Source: Nematostella vectensis
Lineage: Eukaryota; Cnidaria; Anthozoa; Actiniaria; Edwardsiidae
Length of the DNA: 64,000 nucleotides
Direction of reading: 5' to 3'
Assembly (NCBI RefSeq): GCF_932526225.1
Contig: NC_064048.1
Span: 4,038,437-4,102,436 of the forward strand
Under the pieces are notes generated by a model. That model did not search any database. It had not been told where the DNA came from and worked only from the letters and a program-made list of their open reading frames with translations. Position numbers and translations under genes: made by a program. Of the stretch, positions 13,180 through 34,737 are shown in pieces. Within the stretch, counting starts at the first letter, position 1, and each line of letters starts with the position of its first letter.

Positions 13180-14455
13180 CGCTTTCTTTCACATATCGAC
13201 CGTACCCAGGCTATCTTGCAACGCTTGCTTTCATACTTAGACCGTGCCATGACTGTCTAACAACGCTTGCTTTAATACTTAGACCGTACCCTGGCTATCT
13301 TACAACGCTTGCTTTCATACTTAGACCGTACCCGGGCTATCTTACAACGCTTGCTTTCATACTTAGACCGTGCCATGACTGTCTTACAACGTTTGCTATC
13401 ATACTTAGACCGTACCCGGGCTATTCTACAACGCTTGCTTTTATTCTAGACCGTACCCGGGCTATTCTACAACGCTTGCTTTTATTCTAGACCGTACCCG
13501 GGCTATCTAACAACGCTTGCTTTCATACTTAGACCGTACCCGGGCTATCTTACAACGCTTGCTTTCATACTTAGACCGTACCCAGGCTATCTAACAACGT
13601 TTGCTTTTATTTTTAGACCGTTCCCAGGCTACCTAACAACGCTTGCTTTCATATTTAGACCGTATCCGGGCTATCTTACAACGCTTGCTTTCATACTTAG
13701 ACCGTACCCGGGTTATCTTACAACGCTTGCTTTCATACTTAGACCGTACCCGGGCTATCTAACAACGCTTGCTTTCATACTTAGACCGTACCCGGGCTAT
13801 CTTACAACGCTTGCTTTCATACTTAGACCGTACCCAGGCTATCTTACAACGCTTGCTTTCATACTTAGACTGTACCCAGGCTATCTTACAACGTTTGCTT
13901 TCATACTTAGACCGTACCCGGGCTATTCTACAACGCTTGCTTTCATACTTAGACCGTACCCGGGTTATCTTACAGCGCTTGCTTTCATACTTAGACCGTA
14001 CCCGGGTTATCTTACAGCGCTTGCTTTCATACTTAGACCGTACCCGGGTTATCTTACAACGCTTGCTTTCATACTTAGACCGTACCCGGGCTATCTTACA
14101 GCGCTTGCTTTCATACTTAGACCGTACCCGAGCTATCTAACAACGCTTGCTTTCATACTTAGACCGTACCCGGGCTATCTAACAACGCTTGCTTTCATAC
14201 TTAGACCGTACCCGGGCTATCTTACAACGTTTGCTTTTATTTTTAGACCGTACCCAGGCTACCTAACAACGCTTGCTTTCATACTTAGACCGTACCCAGG
14301 CTATCTTACAACGTTTGCTTTTATTCTAGACCGTACCCAGGCTATCTAACAACGCTTGCTTTCATATTTAGACCGTACCCATGCTATCTTACAACGCTTG
14401 CTATCATACTTAGACTGACCCAGGCTATCTTATACAACGCTTGCTTCATACAGGA
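13180..14455. repeat. 42-bp minisatellite, about 29 copies, upstream of the plus-strand ApeC gene
   Basis: The unit contains TTGCTTTCATACTTAG then ACCGTACCCGGGCTATCTTA, with variants CCCAGG and ATTCTAG. The period is 42 bp (AGACCGTACC at 13741 and 13783). It ends about 150 bp before the start codon at 14601. Open frames across it reflect a unit length divisible by 3 and are not taken as coding. Confidence 0.95.
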
Positions 14456-14600
14456 CTTAATTACCCCCTACAAGATGGGGAACCGTGGAGAACGCCACAA
14501 AATTGATTACTTTATGGTTCTCTTTATCAGGATTTCTAGCATCCACTCTAGATCATGAGATGAAGATGACGTCAACCTTTCATCCAGTTCTACCTCAAAG

Positions 14601-25949
<11,349 letters not shown>

Positions 25950-26376
25950 CAAGATGATGGGATAGATTACCAACCATTGGCGGTACTAGGGGTTCCAAAG
26001 GGAGGGCATCACAATGTTTATACCCCCTCCCCCCATCCTTCCCCCATGAGAAATCCTGGATCCATCTTAAGAACCTTGTTAATGTGAACAGCTCTGGTTT
26101 GTTATTGACCACCCCATCAAGGCGACCATTATATCCTTCATATCTCGTGCATAACAGATAGTATATATGTGACCGGGGTTCGCAAAAACTTTGAGGTGAA
26201 ATTCTCATAGATAATAAGCCACCATCGATTCTGATTTTTCCAGGAAAGGATTTTCAGAAATATCAGACTGGCTGAATCTAGCAGAATAAACTATGTCTTA
26301 CATTGTTAAGAATGCGTACTAAATTTGGATATAGTGATATTTATAAAAACAAATATGTCGATACACAGTACAGCCT

Positions 26377-26560
26377 GGTAGAGGGGTATGGATCATAATT
26401 CCCGGACCGGGCAAAATGCCTTTTCACGTTTCACGGACTGAAAAAAATGGCCTTTTGAATCGTTAAATCACGTTTTACGGACGTAGAAATGGACAATTTC
26501 ACGTTTCTCGTAGGGTGAAAAATGGTCAAATCTCGTTTTACGAAAATACCCTTTACCACC
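26377..26560. repeat. Small inverted-repeat element with TTTCACGTTTTACGG-like internal repeats
   Basis: The ends GGTAGAGGGGTAT and ATACCCTTTACCACC are imperfect inverted repeats. The interior has repeated CACGTTT(T/C)ACGGAC motifs. About 184 bp, non-coding, probably a MITE. Confidence 0.6.
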
Positions 26561-27607
26561 CTGACAGTAGCCTCTTCCATTAATTAAACCAATTAAAAGA
26601 TCCCTTGTTAGACACCTCAGTAAACTTGACAGATAAATATTGTTGGACCTTATGTTCCCCTAATCGTAGCAATAGTTGAAGTAAACCAGACTGATGCGCT
26701 TAACAGGCGTAAAATTTATAGTGTACACAGACAAAACGGAAAGCATTCAATTCCGACAGCAGATTCGCTTGCCCTTTCTCGACAAATATAGAATACTTTG
26801 AACTCACTAGGAAGACAATTTACTGGGATATTTAAATAAATTGAAAACTGTCGGGCATTTTTTCCATCCAAGACCTGTCCCAACTGTCGGGAATATAGCC
26901 ACTTCGCGGGGGGTACTCCCTATATCCATCGGACGGGGATCATCGTCGTATCTTTTAGGGTGTAAATTTGGAGCCTTGGGTATCTTTTAGGGGTGAAAAT
27001 GAGAATGCCCAGAATTGATTACCTCGGTATCTTTTAGGGTGCTATTATAGCAATCGCTCATCTAACTTGTAGCTCATGAAAAAACGTTATCAAGTGACAA
27101 TCGGTGTTTTTAGATCATTAAGCAGCGAAAAAATCACACAACCCACGGAACGATAATTGATAGCGAGCTTAACACAATTATCTGTTTGTTTAGCCTGCTT
27201 TTTCGAGCACGAGAAATCTAACACGTTCCAGTCACACATAATTATCAGTTTTGTTATGATGTTATAGAGTGCTGAATCCCGAGATCCCGACGATGACCCC
27301 CGTCCGTTTGATATCGGAGTAGCCCCCCCACCCCCCCCCCCCACCCACCCACCCAACCTCGGGTAACCACTGCGTATATGGAATTCGTTGTTTTTAATCA
27401 ATTACAAGAATATACTAGCTATTCATCTAAATAATCTTAGCATTATGAGGGCCCCCGAATGGTCACCCGAAATTTCAATGTGCTCGCAGTTTTCGGCTAA
27501 TGCTCGCATGCTCGCGCTATTTTTTCCGCCCAAAATGCTCGGTCTCGCATAGAAAACAGGGTGCTCGCAAGTGCTCGCCAAAGACCATTCGGGGATCCTA
27601 TTATGAT

Positions 27608-27785
27608 TCAAAGTCCTAAGGGAGTGTTCAATATTTATGGCCGAGGGGGTCGGTTCCCACATAGGGGGAGCTAAAATAGTTTTGGTCACGTCGATGGGGG
27701 GGGGGGGGGGGGGGGGGGGGCATAAAAGTTTCAATGTGGTTGAAGGGTAGGGGGGGTCTAAAAAGTTTCGTCCCTTAAACGTAGG
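27608..27785. repeat. G-run element with GGGAGTGTTCA end
   Basis: It begins CCTAAGGGAGTGTTCAATA and contains a run of about 22 G (27698-27720). It is related to the better preserved element at 53983-54228 in RABL2. Confidence 0.6.
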
Positions 27786-28454
27786 AAACTTTTTTATTTA
27801 TTATTATTGAAATCAAAATGCAAAAAAAAGCTGTTTGCTAGCGTTGCCAATAACATATTTAGGCTACATGTACTGCTGTTGAGCCGTAAACGCTTTCCCA
27901 TAAATGACAAATTCAACAATGTTCATTTAAGCTTGACCTAGAGGATAAAAAACTGAAATATATGCATTTTTCAAATATACTAGGAATCTAGTACGGCAGG
28001 TTATTAGATCATGTCAATGTGTAAAAAGTCTGACTCGGATACCTTTGCTTCGGACACCCCCGCGAGTACCAGATCTGGGAGATCTATCGGACCAAGATGA
28101 TGATTATGGATATCATGGCCTCTTGATCAGACCAAGGGCGCAGGATGATTTGATCTTTTATTGGGACAGTCCCATGCAGTAAAATATAAAAATTGTCCTG
28201 CGTGATATGGACATTTGACATGGCATGCAAAGATAGATATAGGTATAGATATATATTCTCACTGTTTCAAAACGTCACAATGCCACATTTGTGTTTTTTG
28301 GGTGATCTAGCTTATGATTTTTAGTTTTGTCTACAAAATAGCACGTCTATTGAGAACCAAAAGTAGACTTTCGGCCGTTGTAAAGGAAAGGGGGGGGGCT
28401 GCGTTCGCACCCCCTGCACCCCCCTGGGTACGGGGCTGACGGAGTGCGAAGGTG

Positions 28455-28800
28455 ATAAATTATCTTTGCAAGTGCAATACTCGAGATAGCAAATTTTCAC
28501 ACCAATCGTCGCACTTTTAATCGTCATGTCCTTTAGAGACCCGATTCGTTCTCAGTACTGCGAGATAGAGTCGCCATTGTTTCTTTCCTCGATAAACGGA
28601 CAGTAGAATGTCTTACACGGGCCGCTGCAAAGCATTCGAAATGCACTCATCTTGAAGTCTTCGCAGCGGACAATACGTCCTTCTTTTGATTCGGAGCGAG
28701 GGCCAGGCAGAAAGCAATACATGACAAAATAAAAAATGAAAGAGATAATTTTCCTAGGTTTGAGACTTCCATTTTCAATGCACAAAAAAAAAATGAAAAA
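28455..28800 (-). pseudogene. Decayed copy of the secreted cysteine-rich gene at 31196-32053
   Basis: The minus strand shows close matches to the intact gene: GRIVRCED, then AFRMLCSGPCKTFYCPFI and ERNNGDSISQY. The homologous 5' region upstream includes a TATATA motif near 28895. It is broken in several ways. A single-base shift separates the signal-peptide frame (starting at the ATG near 28773) from the cysteine-rich frame. A deletion of about 10 bp after SISQY creates a stop. The threonine/serine-rich middle is missing. A remnant of the last cysteine motif (LEYCTCK) follows at about 28460-28500. Non-functional as written. Confidence 0.8.
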
Positions 28801-29113
28801 ATAATAGCAGATTTTATGTGTTCCTCTTGAACTGCGTTTGCAATCCTTACGAGCTTCTGTGTGTTTGTGAAACTTTATAAACCAAAGCAAGCGGATATAT
28901 AAGCAGCATAGACAAACAGAAACTTATTAAAGAAATGATATTAATGGAACACAAAATAATGCTAACGATAGATTTGAAGGGCATGGATTTGATATAAAAG
29001 TATAAAAGTCTAATTTACCTGCTTCAACATAAAATCCAACTGAAATTTAATTTGCGTCGTTTAAATAATATATTTACTCTTGATTTTTCTTTTCAAGTTT
29101 GCAATATCACTAC

Positions 29114-30290
29114 TACAGTCGAACCTCTATTAAGCGGTCACCCTCGGGACTTAGCTTAGTGACCGCTTAATAGAGGTTGACCGCTTAATAGAGGTTTCGC
29201 TATTTTTGCCCCTAAATTAGCGTAAATCGGGCTGTAATTATACGTAAGAACTTTTTATTATAATAAACAACAGTAACAATCATGTTAGCCCTAAGACGGG
29301 GCCTGGTGCATTCCAATTTGATCCAGAAATGTTTGAAACCGCCTAGTCAGTTTGTTTTTGCCTATACGGCTCTTGTGGCTTTGCCCAATTCTATGGGCAT
29401 GAGCTACTTTCGCTGGCTTTATGTAAAGTAAATTAGTGCGTTAAGGTGATGTTACACGCGTCGTTTCCGTCGATATCCGTCATTAAGCGTTTGCGCGATT
29501 TTGGAAGTCGAATAAAAAACTCGCAGTGCGTTGCCGTACCCAAAAACTCAAAAATCTGACCCAGTTGCATTCATTCGGGGATACCATGAGTACATGACTG
29601 AGTGGGAACCAGCACTAGAAGATGTTTACAAACTTATGCGGGAACCAACTAACATAAAGGATCCGAATGCTGTTGCAATCGTAAAAGAAAAAGCCGACAA
29701 AACGGTGATGGATGGAGACGGTCACCCGAATACTCTAGTTGACGATTACGAAGTTATCAGGCATATTCCCAAACTGATGTCAACGTGGGTTACCAAATAT
29801 CTCAAGAGCTACCTACGAACTGTGAGAAAGTCGTAGTCAAAGGGAAGTGGGTGAACAGAGGTGGTGGCTATGGACTCGAGATTCCTTGTGAATACATATT
29901 TGAAGGTGACAGTTTTTCTTCTAGCTGGCTAAAGCGGAAATTGGTAATCGAGGAATTTGATGCGACTGATCCGCACAAGACCACACAAGTCTCACAAGAC
30001 GATTAGCCATAGTAATTAGGAGACAGTTAAAAATATGACGAAATATGACGTGCACTATCTCTTGTCATGCTGACAAATATTGATGATGACCGTTTAATAG
30101 AGGTGAAAAACAATGAAATCAACCAATTGGGACCCACCTTTGGTGACCGCGTCCGCTTAATAGAGGTGACCGCTCAATAGAGGTCAAATTTACAGTAAAC
30201 ATAAGGAGGAAAATTCGGGACTTTGGTAAATGACCGTTGAATAGAGGGTGACCGCTCAATAGAGGGTCGCTTAATAGAGGTTCGACTGTA
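29114..30290. mobile_element. TA-flanked inverted-repeat DNA transposon (Tc1/mariner- or pogo-like), non-autonomous
   Basis: The left end CAGTCGAACCTCTATTAAGC (from 29116) matches the reverse complement of the right end GCTTAATAGAGGTTCGACTG (ending 30288). TA lies on both sides (29114-29115 and 30289-30290). Motifs like GACCGCTTAATAGAGGT recur several times inside both ends, as expected for transposase-binding repeats. No transposase frame is present. The interior carries the HIRAN-like frame at 29531-30006. Confidence 0.85.
29531..30006 (+). pseudogene. HIRAN-like reading frame inside the TIR element, frameshifted
   Basis: The first frame (29531-29836) reads AFIRGYHEYMTEWEPALEDV, then DPNAVAIVKEK and EVIRHIPKL. 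The second frame (29785-30006) continues with GGGYGLEIPCEYIFEG and ends at 30006. Read together they resemble the RGYH...W...DP.AVAV...GHIP...GLEIPC pattern of HIRAN-related domains. This assignment is from memory of the pattern, not a search. A frameshift near 29,800 separates the halves. There is no good start codon, so it may be a captured gene fragment or a decayed transposon gene. Confidence 0.5.
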
Positions 30291-30364
30291 GTTGGGTCTC
30301 TAAATAACTTAACGGAACTATTATCGTAAAAATATGATTAAATTCATAATTTGAATTTAATTAA

Positions 30365-30555
30365 ATGGATGTGAGCAGGCCACGTAAGATTGTGGAAGGG
30401 AGGGAGGGGGGGCAATACAGAAACATTAAGAATAAATATTGGGGGGAGGCACAGCCACGCCCCTATTGGACATTTCCTTATATCTTTTTTATAATATTGG
30501 GGGAGGGGGCACCCCCCCCCCCCCCCCCCCCCAGTGGCCTGCTACGGCCCAGTAG
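30365..30555. repeat. Interspersed repeat, AATATTGGGGG / CTACGGCCC family
   Basis: It contains ACATTAAGAATAAATATTGG, GCACAGCCACGCCCC, a second AATATTGGGGG, a C run of about 20, and GTGGCCTGCTACGGCCC. Related copies lie at about 42050-42225, 48285-48400 and 60190-60310. The surrounding 30291-31195 contains no other supported feature. Confidence 0.65.
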
Positions 30556-31195
30556 ATATGTCATTACCCCAATTTTCATGTCATTGGGAGCGAACACTTT
30601 TTTTTTTATTAAAAACAACATATGCCGATCTTCCTTGCTATAGAATAAACAGTTAAAACAAAACTTTAAAAACCTAGACCCAATACTTGGCTCTTTGCCC
30701 AGTATTACAATTGACTGCTTCAGTATTAAAAAACAACAATTAACAGCTTAGAGATTAATGTTATGTAATCGTTATGGTCTACGCAGTTCCTTAGCAAGGT
30801 CATGTCTGTATGTGTAGGCCAATTGTATTACTTTATGTCTGTGGGGGTGGGGGTAGGGAAGTGGGCTGGAATTGTATCCCGTGCTATCAACAACAATGTG
30901 CATCTATACTTTTACTTGGTTATAATAAGTACTACTTGGTTATAAGTACTAGTTTTATCAAGTGATAACTATTACTACTTCGAGTTAAAAGAAAAAAGAT
31001 TTTTTAAGCTCTACATCATTTTATCAGCGGCCATCTAGTGAGAATCCGAGGGCTAGCAGGATAAAAGTCGAATATAAAGTTTAAGTGGTTATTCTATTCT
31101 TGACGATATTGTAGTGTCAGAAGTGGGACCATACGTCTTTTTATCTCTGCCTTGACTATTTCTTTTTTATTTTCTTTCTTAGGTTGTCTGTGCCA

Positions 31196-32053
31196 TCAGT
31201 CCGCTTTACAAGTGCATTTCTCGAAATCGCACATTTTATGATTTTCACACAAATCTTCACAGAAACTGTCACTATATATTCCGTGCGTTTTCGCGGTGCA
31301 ATCCGTGTCACCGGTGGGCATGGTAACACCCGGGATAAGGCAAGTGCATTTGGTGAAGAAGCAGATTTTATTATCACAATAAAACTGACATCCGCGATCG
31401 CCCATAGGTGACCCAGGCTTGGCCGTGCAGACAATCAGGCCACTAGTTGCAGCAGAGGAGGTCTGGACTTGATTGAGTGTCGGGGATGGCGCGATAGCAG
31501 AGCTGCTTGCATCAGATACTGGATGGTGTTCGACATTCGTCGCCGTCATTTCAAATGAAGAAGTTTTCGTGACCGCTTCGCTTGAAGGGATCATCGTGGT
31601 CTCTAGGTCCGAGCTTTCAGGAGTCGTCGAGTCAGCTACCGACACGCTTGCTTGAGATGTAAGCGTTCCCATCAAAGATTTCGGACTCTGGTCTTCACAT
31701 CTTTCACTGCCGTCGTCTTCGCCTTCTTGTTTCTTTGGACATGACGGCTGTTTCTCGACCCAGCCGTCCATGCTGAACTCGTTTTTCTCTCTAAAGTGCT
31801 CCAGCCCTGGAAAGTCTTCGTTCTCGGTACAGACGCAGTACTGCGAGATGGAGTCGCCGTTGTTTCTCTCCCCGATAAATGGGCAGTAGAATGTCTTACA
31901 CGGGCCGCTGCAAAGCATTCGAAATGCATTCATCTTGACGTCCTCGCAGCGGACAATACGCCCTTTCGATTCAGAAGCGGAGGCCAGATAGAAAGAAATA
32001 CTTGACAAAATAAGAATTAAAAGAGAGAACTTTTTCAAGCTCGAGTTTTCCAT
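31196..32053 (-). CDS. Secreted cysteine-rich protein with mucin-like middle and two six-cysteine C-terminal repeats
   Basis: A single exon of 285 residues, starting at the ATG at 32053. A longer frame upstream lies across the TATA region and is unlikely. Residues 1-27 form a signal peptide (KKFSLLILILSSISFYLASA). An N-terminal cysteine module follows (RCED, LCSGPCKTFYCPFI, QYCVCTEN). A Ser/Thr-rich stretch comes next, probably O-glycosylated. Two C-terminal repeats share the spacing C-x(11-12)-C-x3-C-x4-C-x4-C-x-C (ending CTC). The CxxxC...CxC order is that of cysteine-stabilised alpha-beta folds, but I do not recognise the family and assign no activity. A broken paralogue lies 2.7 kb downstream at 28455-28800. 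A TATA box lies about 110 bp upstream of the start. Confidence 0.8.
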   Translation of the reverse strand: MENSSLKKFSLLILILSSISFYLASASESKGRIVRCEDVKMNAFRMLCSGPCKTFYCPFIGERNNGDSISQYCVCTENEDFPGLEHFREKNEFSMDGWVEKQPSCPKKQEGEDDGSERCEDQSPKSLMGTLTSQASVSVADSTTPESSDLETTMIPSSEAVTKTSSFEMTATNVEHHPVSDASSSAIAPSPTLNQVQTSSAATSGLIVCTAKPGSPMGDRGCQFYCDNKICFFTKCTCLIPGVTMPTGDTDCTAKTHGIYSDSFCEDLCENHKMCDFEKCTCKAD

Positions 32054-32162
32054 TTCCAGTGTTAGAAAGCCAAATGCGAAGTTCTGTGTTTCTGTTAGTG
32101 ATAGTGATTTCCTCAGTGAACGAGATTCTGTGTGTTTGTGAATCTTTATCAACGAAAGCTGA

Positions 32163-32171
32163 TTTATATAA
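32163..32171 (-). promoter_or_regulatory. TATA box of the secreted cysteine-rich gene
   Basis: The minus strand reads CTTATATAAATC about 110 bp upstream of the start codon at 32053. The equivalent position of the pseudogene copy also has GCTTATATATCC. This supports a real core promoter duplicated with the gene. Confidence 0.65.
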
Positions 32172-33002
32172 GCGACCAAGAAATATCACAAACTTTATTA
32201 AAGAAATGCTATGAAAAGCACACAGAACAATGATTAAACAGGTTTTATAGGCATGATTTGAATCAAAGAGTCAGAATTTTATTAACTTTCTTTTATTGTG
32301 AATCAGCACGAAACTGATATACAGTATGTGTTTTAATATGTTTTCTAGGTTTTTCTTGACAGATGTGTAATATGGTAAGAAGTTCGTTTCCCCTAAGACT
32401 TTTGGAATCAAAATAAGTTCCCAAAGTTACTGATCAATTGTAAAGTCGATTAATAATTAAGATTTAATTACATCAATCGAGGCTGGGTTTCCCCTCATAT
32501 TTTTATGATTGAAATAGTTTCCAGATTAATTAATAAATTGTAAGTTAATCAATTATTTAGATTTAATTATTTTTTTAACAAAGAATCTATGTGTGTGGCA
32601 GCCCAGAATTTAAACAGGTGAATCTGAGTGCAATACAGACCCTTAAGATTAAATTCCGTATTTTTGATGATTCATATTAAAAGTATAGATACCAATAGTG
32701 ATAACATAGCCCCGCAAATATGTGGGCTAAGATTGGCATTTCATGTCATCCTCAAAAAACCTCTCTAGGCTAAGAGCTGTCTGGTTTTGGGTTTTTGTAG
32801 TGTAGACGTTTGTACAAACTGCAGAACTAATGTCGAGCAAAAATTGAAAATGAAATCAAAAACAATAGTAATAATAATAAAATATAGATTTAGGCATTGC
32901 CTAAAGGCGGAGCTCCAAACGACCAAATCTTTGCTTATTTTCGCTTAATAATTTAACACATTTTAAATATTATTATTATATTTCTGTTTTCGACGACGTC
33001 AA

Positions 33003-33430
33003 TGATTTCGAAGATCACGAGACCAACTTGATAAACCCCCTTCCCCCCACGCTTGACATCTACATGACATAACAAGTTTAGTTGTCATACATATTTTTGC
33101 TTTAAGTGACGTCTTGATGACGTCAAAAATCACACGACCATATTTTTGCACACCCCTTGACACATACAAGACACATACCAAGTTTGGTTGTCATATGAAG
33201 TGACGTCATGGATGACGCCACGCATCACGTGACCACCTCTTGGCACCGCCCTTAACACATACATGACACATACCAAGTTTGGTTGTTTTCTTTCACGAGA
33301 TATAAATGTTTTATATTTTGATGATGTCAGCATATTTTTGCTTCTAGTGACGTCATAGATGACGTCACAGATCACATGACCATAGTTTTGCACCTCCCTT
33401 GACACATACATGACACCTGTCAAACTTGGT
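33003..33430. repeat. About 130-bp degenerate tandem repeat with TGACGTCA palindromes, 3-4 copies
   Basis: Units share GTGACGTCATxGATGACGTC, a GATCACxTGACCA segment, CCCTTGACACATACATGACA and CATACCAAGTTTGGTTGTC. The repeated TGACGTCA and CACGTGA are perfect matches to CRE-type and E-box cores. Whether they bind factors here is unknown. Confidence 0.8.
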
Positions 33431-34059
33431 TGTCAAACGATGCTTTTAGGGGACGAACGGGACATATTCCCCCATTTGCATTACGGAATCTTAGAATACT
33501 AGCTAAACCTTTCTATTGCAAATTTATTACTTTTTCTTTTTCTTTTACTCTAAATACTTGATCATTTTTATTAAAATTTATTCAAGAAAAGCCTTCTTTA
33601 AGTACTCGGGTGTGTCGTGACTATGAGTCATCCTGAGGCATGAAGTCATCAGATGCCAGAAATAGCAACCAATAAGAAACCGATACTGGCACTCAGGATT
33701 GCTTGTGGCCATACACACGCGGATACAAAAGAGAGCTTGAAATCTTGTAAAATATAAACATTCCTGGAACCACTTCAAGCACTGCTACTCTTCACACTCG
33801 TGTAAGATACAAGATCAAGCTACAACATCAAATTAAATCTCCTAGTGGACCTCACAGGTCTAAAGTCATCAAACCCCCTTCAAGACTTGTAAAGCAACGT
33901 ACTCTTTGCTAACAATTATTTTAATAGAAAAAAATAGCCGCATAGATGGTGAGGCAGCAACTAAATCCCTTTCCAATCCCAATCCCAATCCCAATCTCTT
34001 TCCCCCAAACATATCTTTCTTCTCAACCATCGCTTTTCCTTTCCACTCACTCAATGCTA

Positions 34060-34275
34060 GCCTGCGTAGCAAGCGTTTCTGTTGAGCTTCAGCAGGAATA
34101 GAGAGCGAGCGAAAAGCCTGCGCACACTGCGCGGTTTTGTTCTTTATTTACGTTGAAAAAGATGGCGCCGCGCGTTGCATTCTGGTAAAATCGACCAAAC
34201 TAGCATAGAGGTTGTAACCTATTTCGCAACACCGACAAAACTCAGTGTTTACATTTTGGTCGATTTTACCAGAGA
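34060..34275. repeat. Repeat with TGGTAAAATCGACCAAA inverted arms
   Basis: TCTGGTAAAATCGACCAAA near 34180 is mirrored by TTTGGTCGATTTTACCAGA near 34256. The left side starts CTAGCCTGCGTAGC, like the hairpin near 11671. Probably a MITE. Confidence 0.6.
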
Positions 34276-34737
34276 GACAAAAACGAGTACCTAGCGAGCA
34301 AGAAATCCGTCACATTTTTACACTCCTTTCCTCCTAAAATGCTTTAAAAAAAATTAGCGATATTTGATAGAGAGTAACTCAGGTTACTCGCTCCATGGGA
34401 ATGGTTATCTTGTAGTTATCTTGTAGAATTGCCTAAGCTGTTATAATTTACTTGCAGTAGTTTTATATTTTATTTTGTATTTTATATTACCGACATATGA
34501 CTCGCTCGTCACGGCATTTTAGCTGAGCATCACTGGACGAGAGAAGTCCACAGGCTCTGGTACCCAAAGCATGAACACATCAAAGATGCTGAGAGTACAT
34601 AAAAATGTCCGTACACTTTTATTTCTTTTCGATGTCATGACACACCAAGAACAGTATAATTAATATATTAAGATTATTAAAAAGGGTATTTTCCAGGGTA
34701 TACTTTAAAGGGATTTACACGATAATCATTTACTTGT

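Larger units (their letters stand above)
10544..14600. other. Shared upstream region between the two divergent ApeC genes
   Basis: About 4 kb separates the two start codons. It holds a short hairpin repeat (11671-11731), AT-rich DNA with small unassigned open frames (such as the minus-strand frame 12340-12056), and the 42-bp array at 13180-14455. No promoter motif could be assigned with confidence. It should contain both promoters. Confidence 0.6.
25950..28450. other. Intergenic repeat-rich region
   Basis: No supported gene. It holds an inverted-repeat element (26377-26560), degenerate repeats of ATCTTTTAGGGTG near 26940-27045, C-rich runs near 27320, a G-run element (27608-27785) and short open frames without motifs. 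Confidence 0.6.
32172..34737. other. Intergenic region between the cysteine-rich gene and tyrosinase
   Basis: No supported gene. AT-rich except for a TGACGTCA-rich tandem repeat (33003-33430), a CCCAAT-rich stretch near 33970-34010 and a hairpin repeat (34060-34275). Confidence 0.6.

Noticed and set aside
13769..14140. Plus-strand LLSYLDRTRAILQR repeat protein
   Set aside because: Frame artefact of the 42-bp array; it starts and ends inside the repeats.
31196..32179. A longer 327-codon version of the cysteine-rich protein
   Set aside because: The extra N-terminal codons cover the TATA-to-ATG region and would bury the signal peptide.
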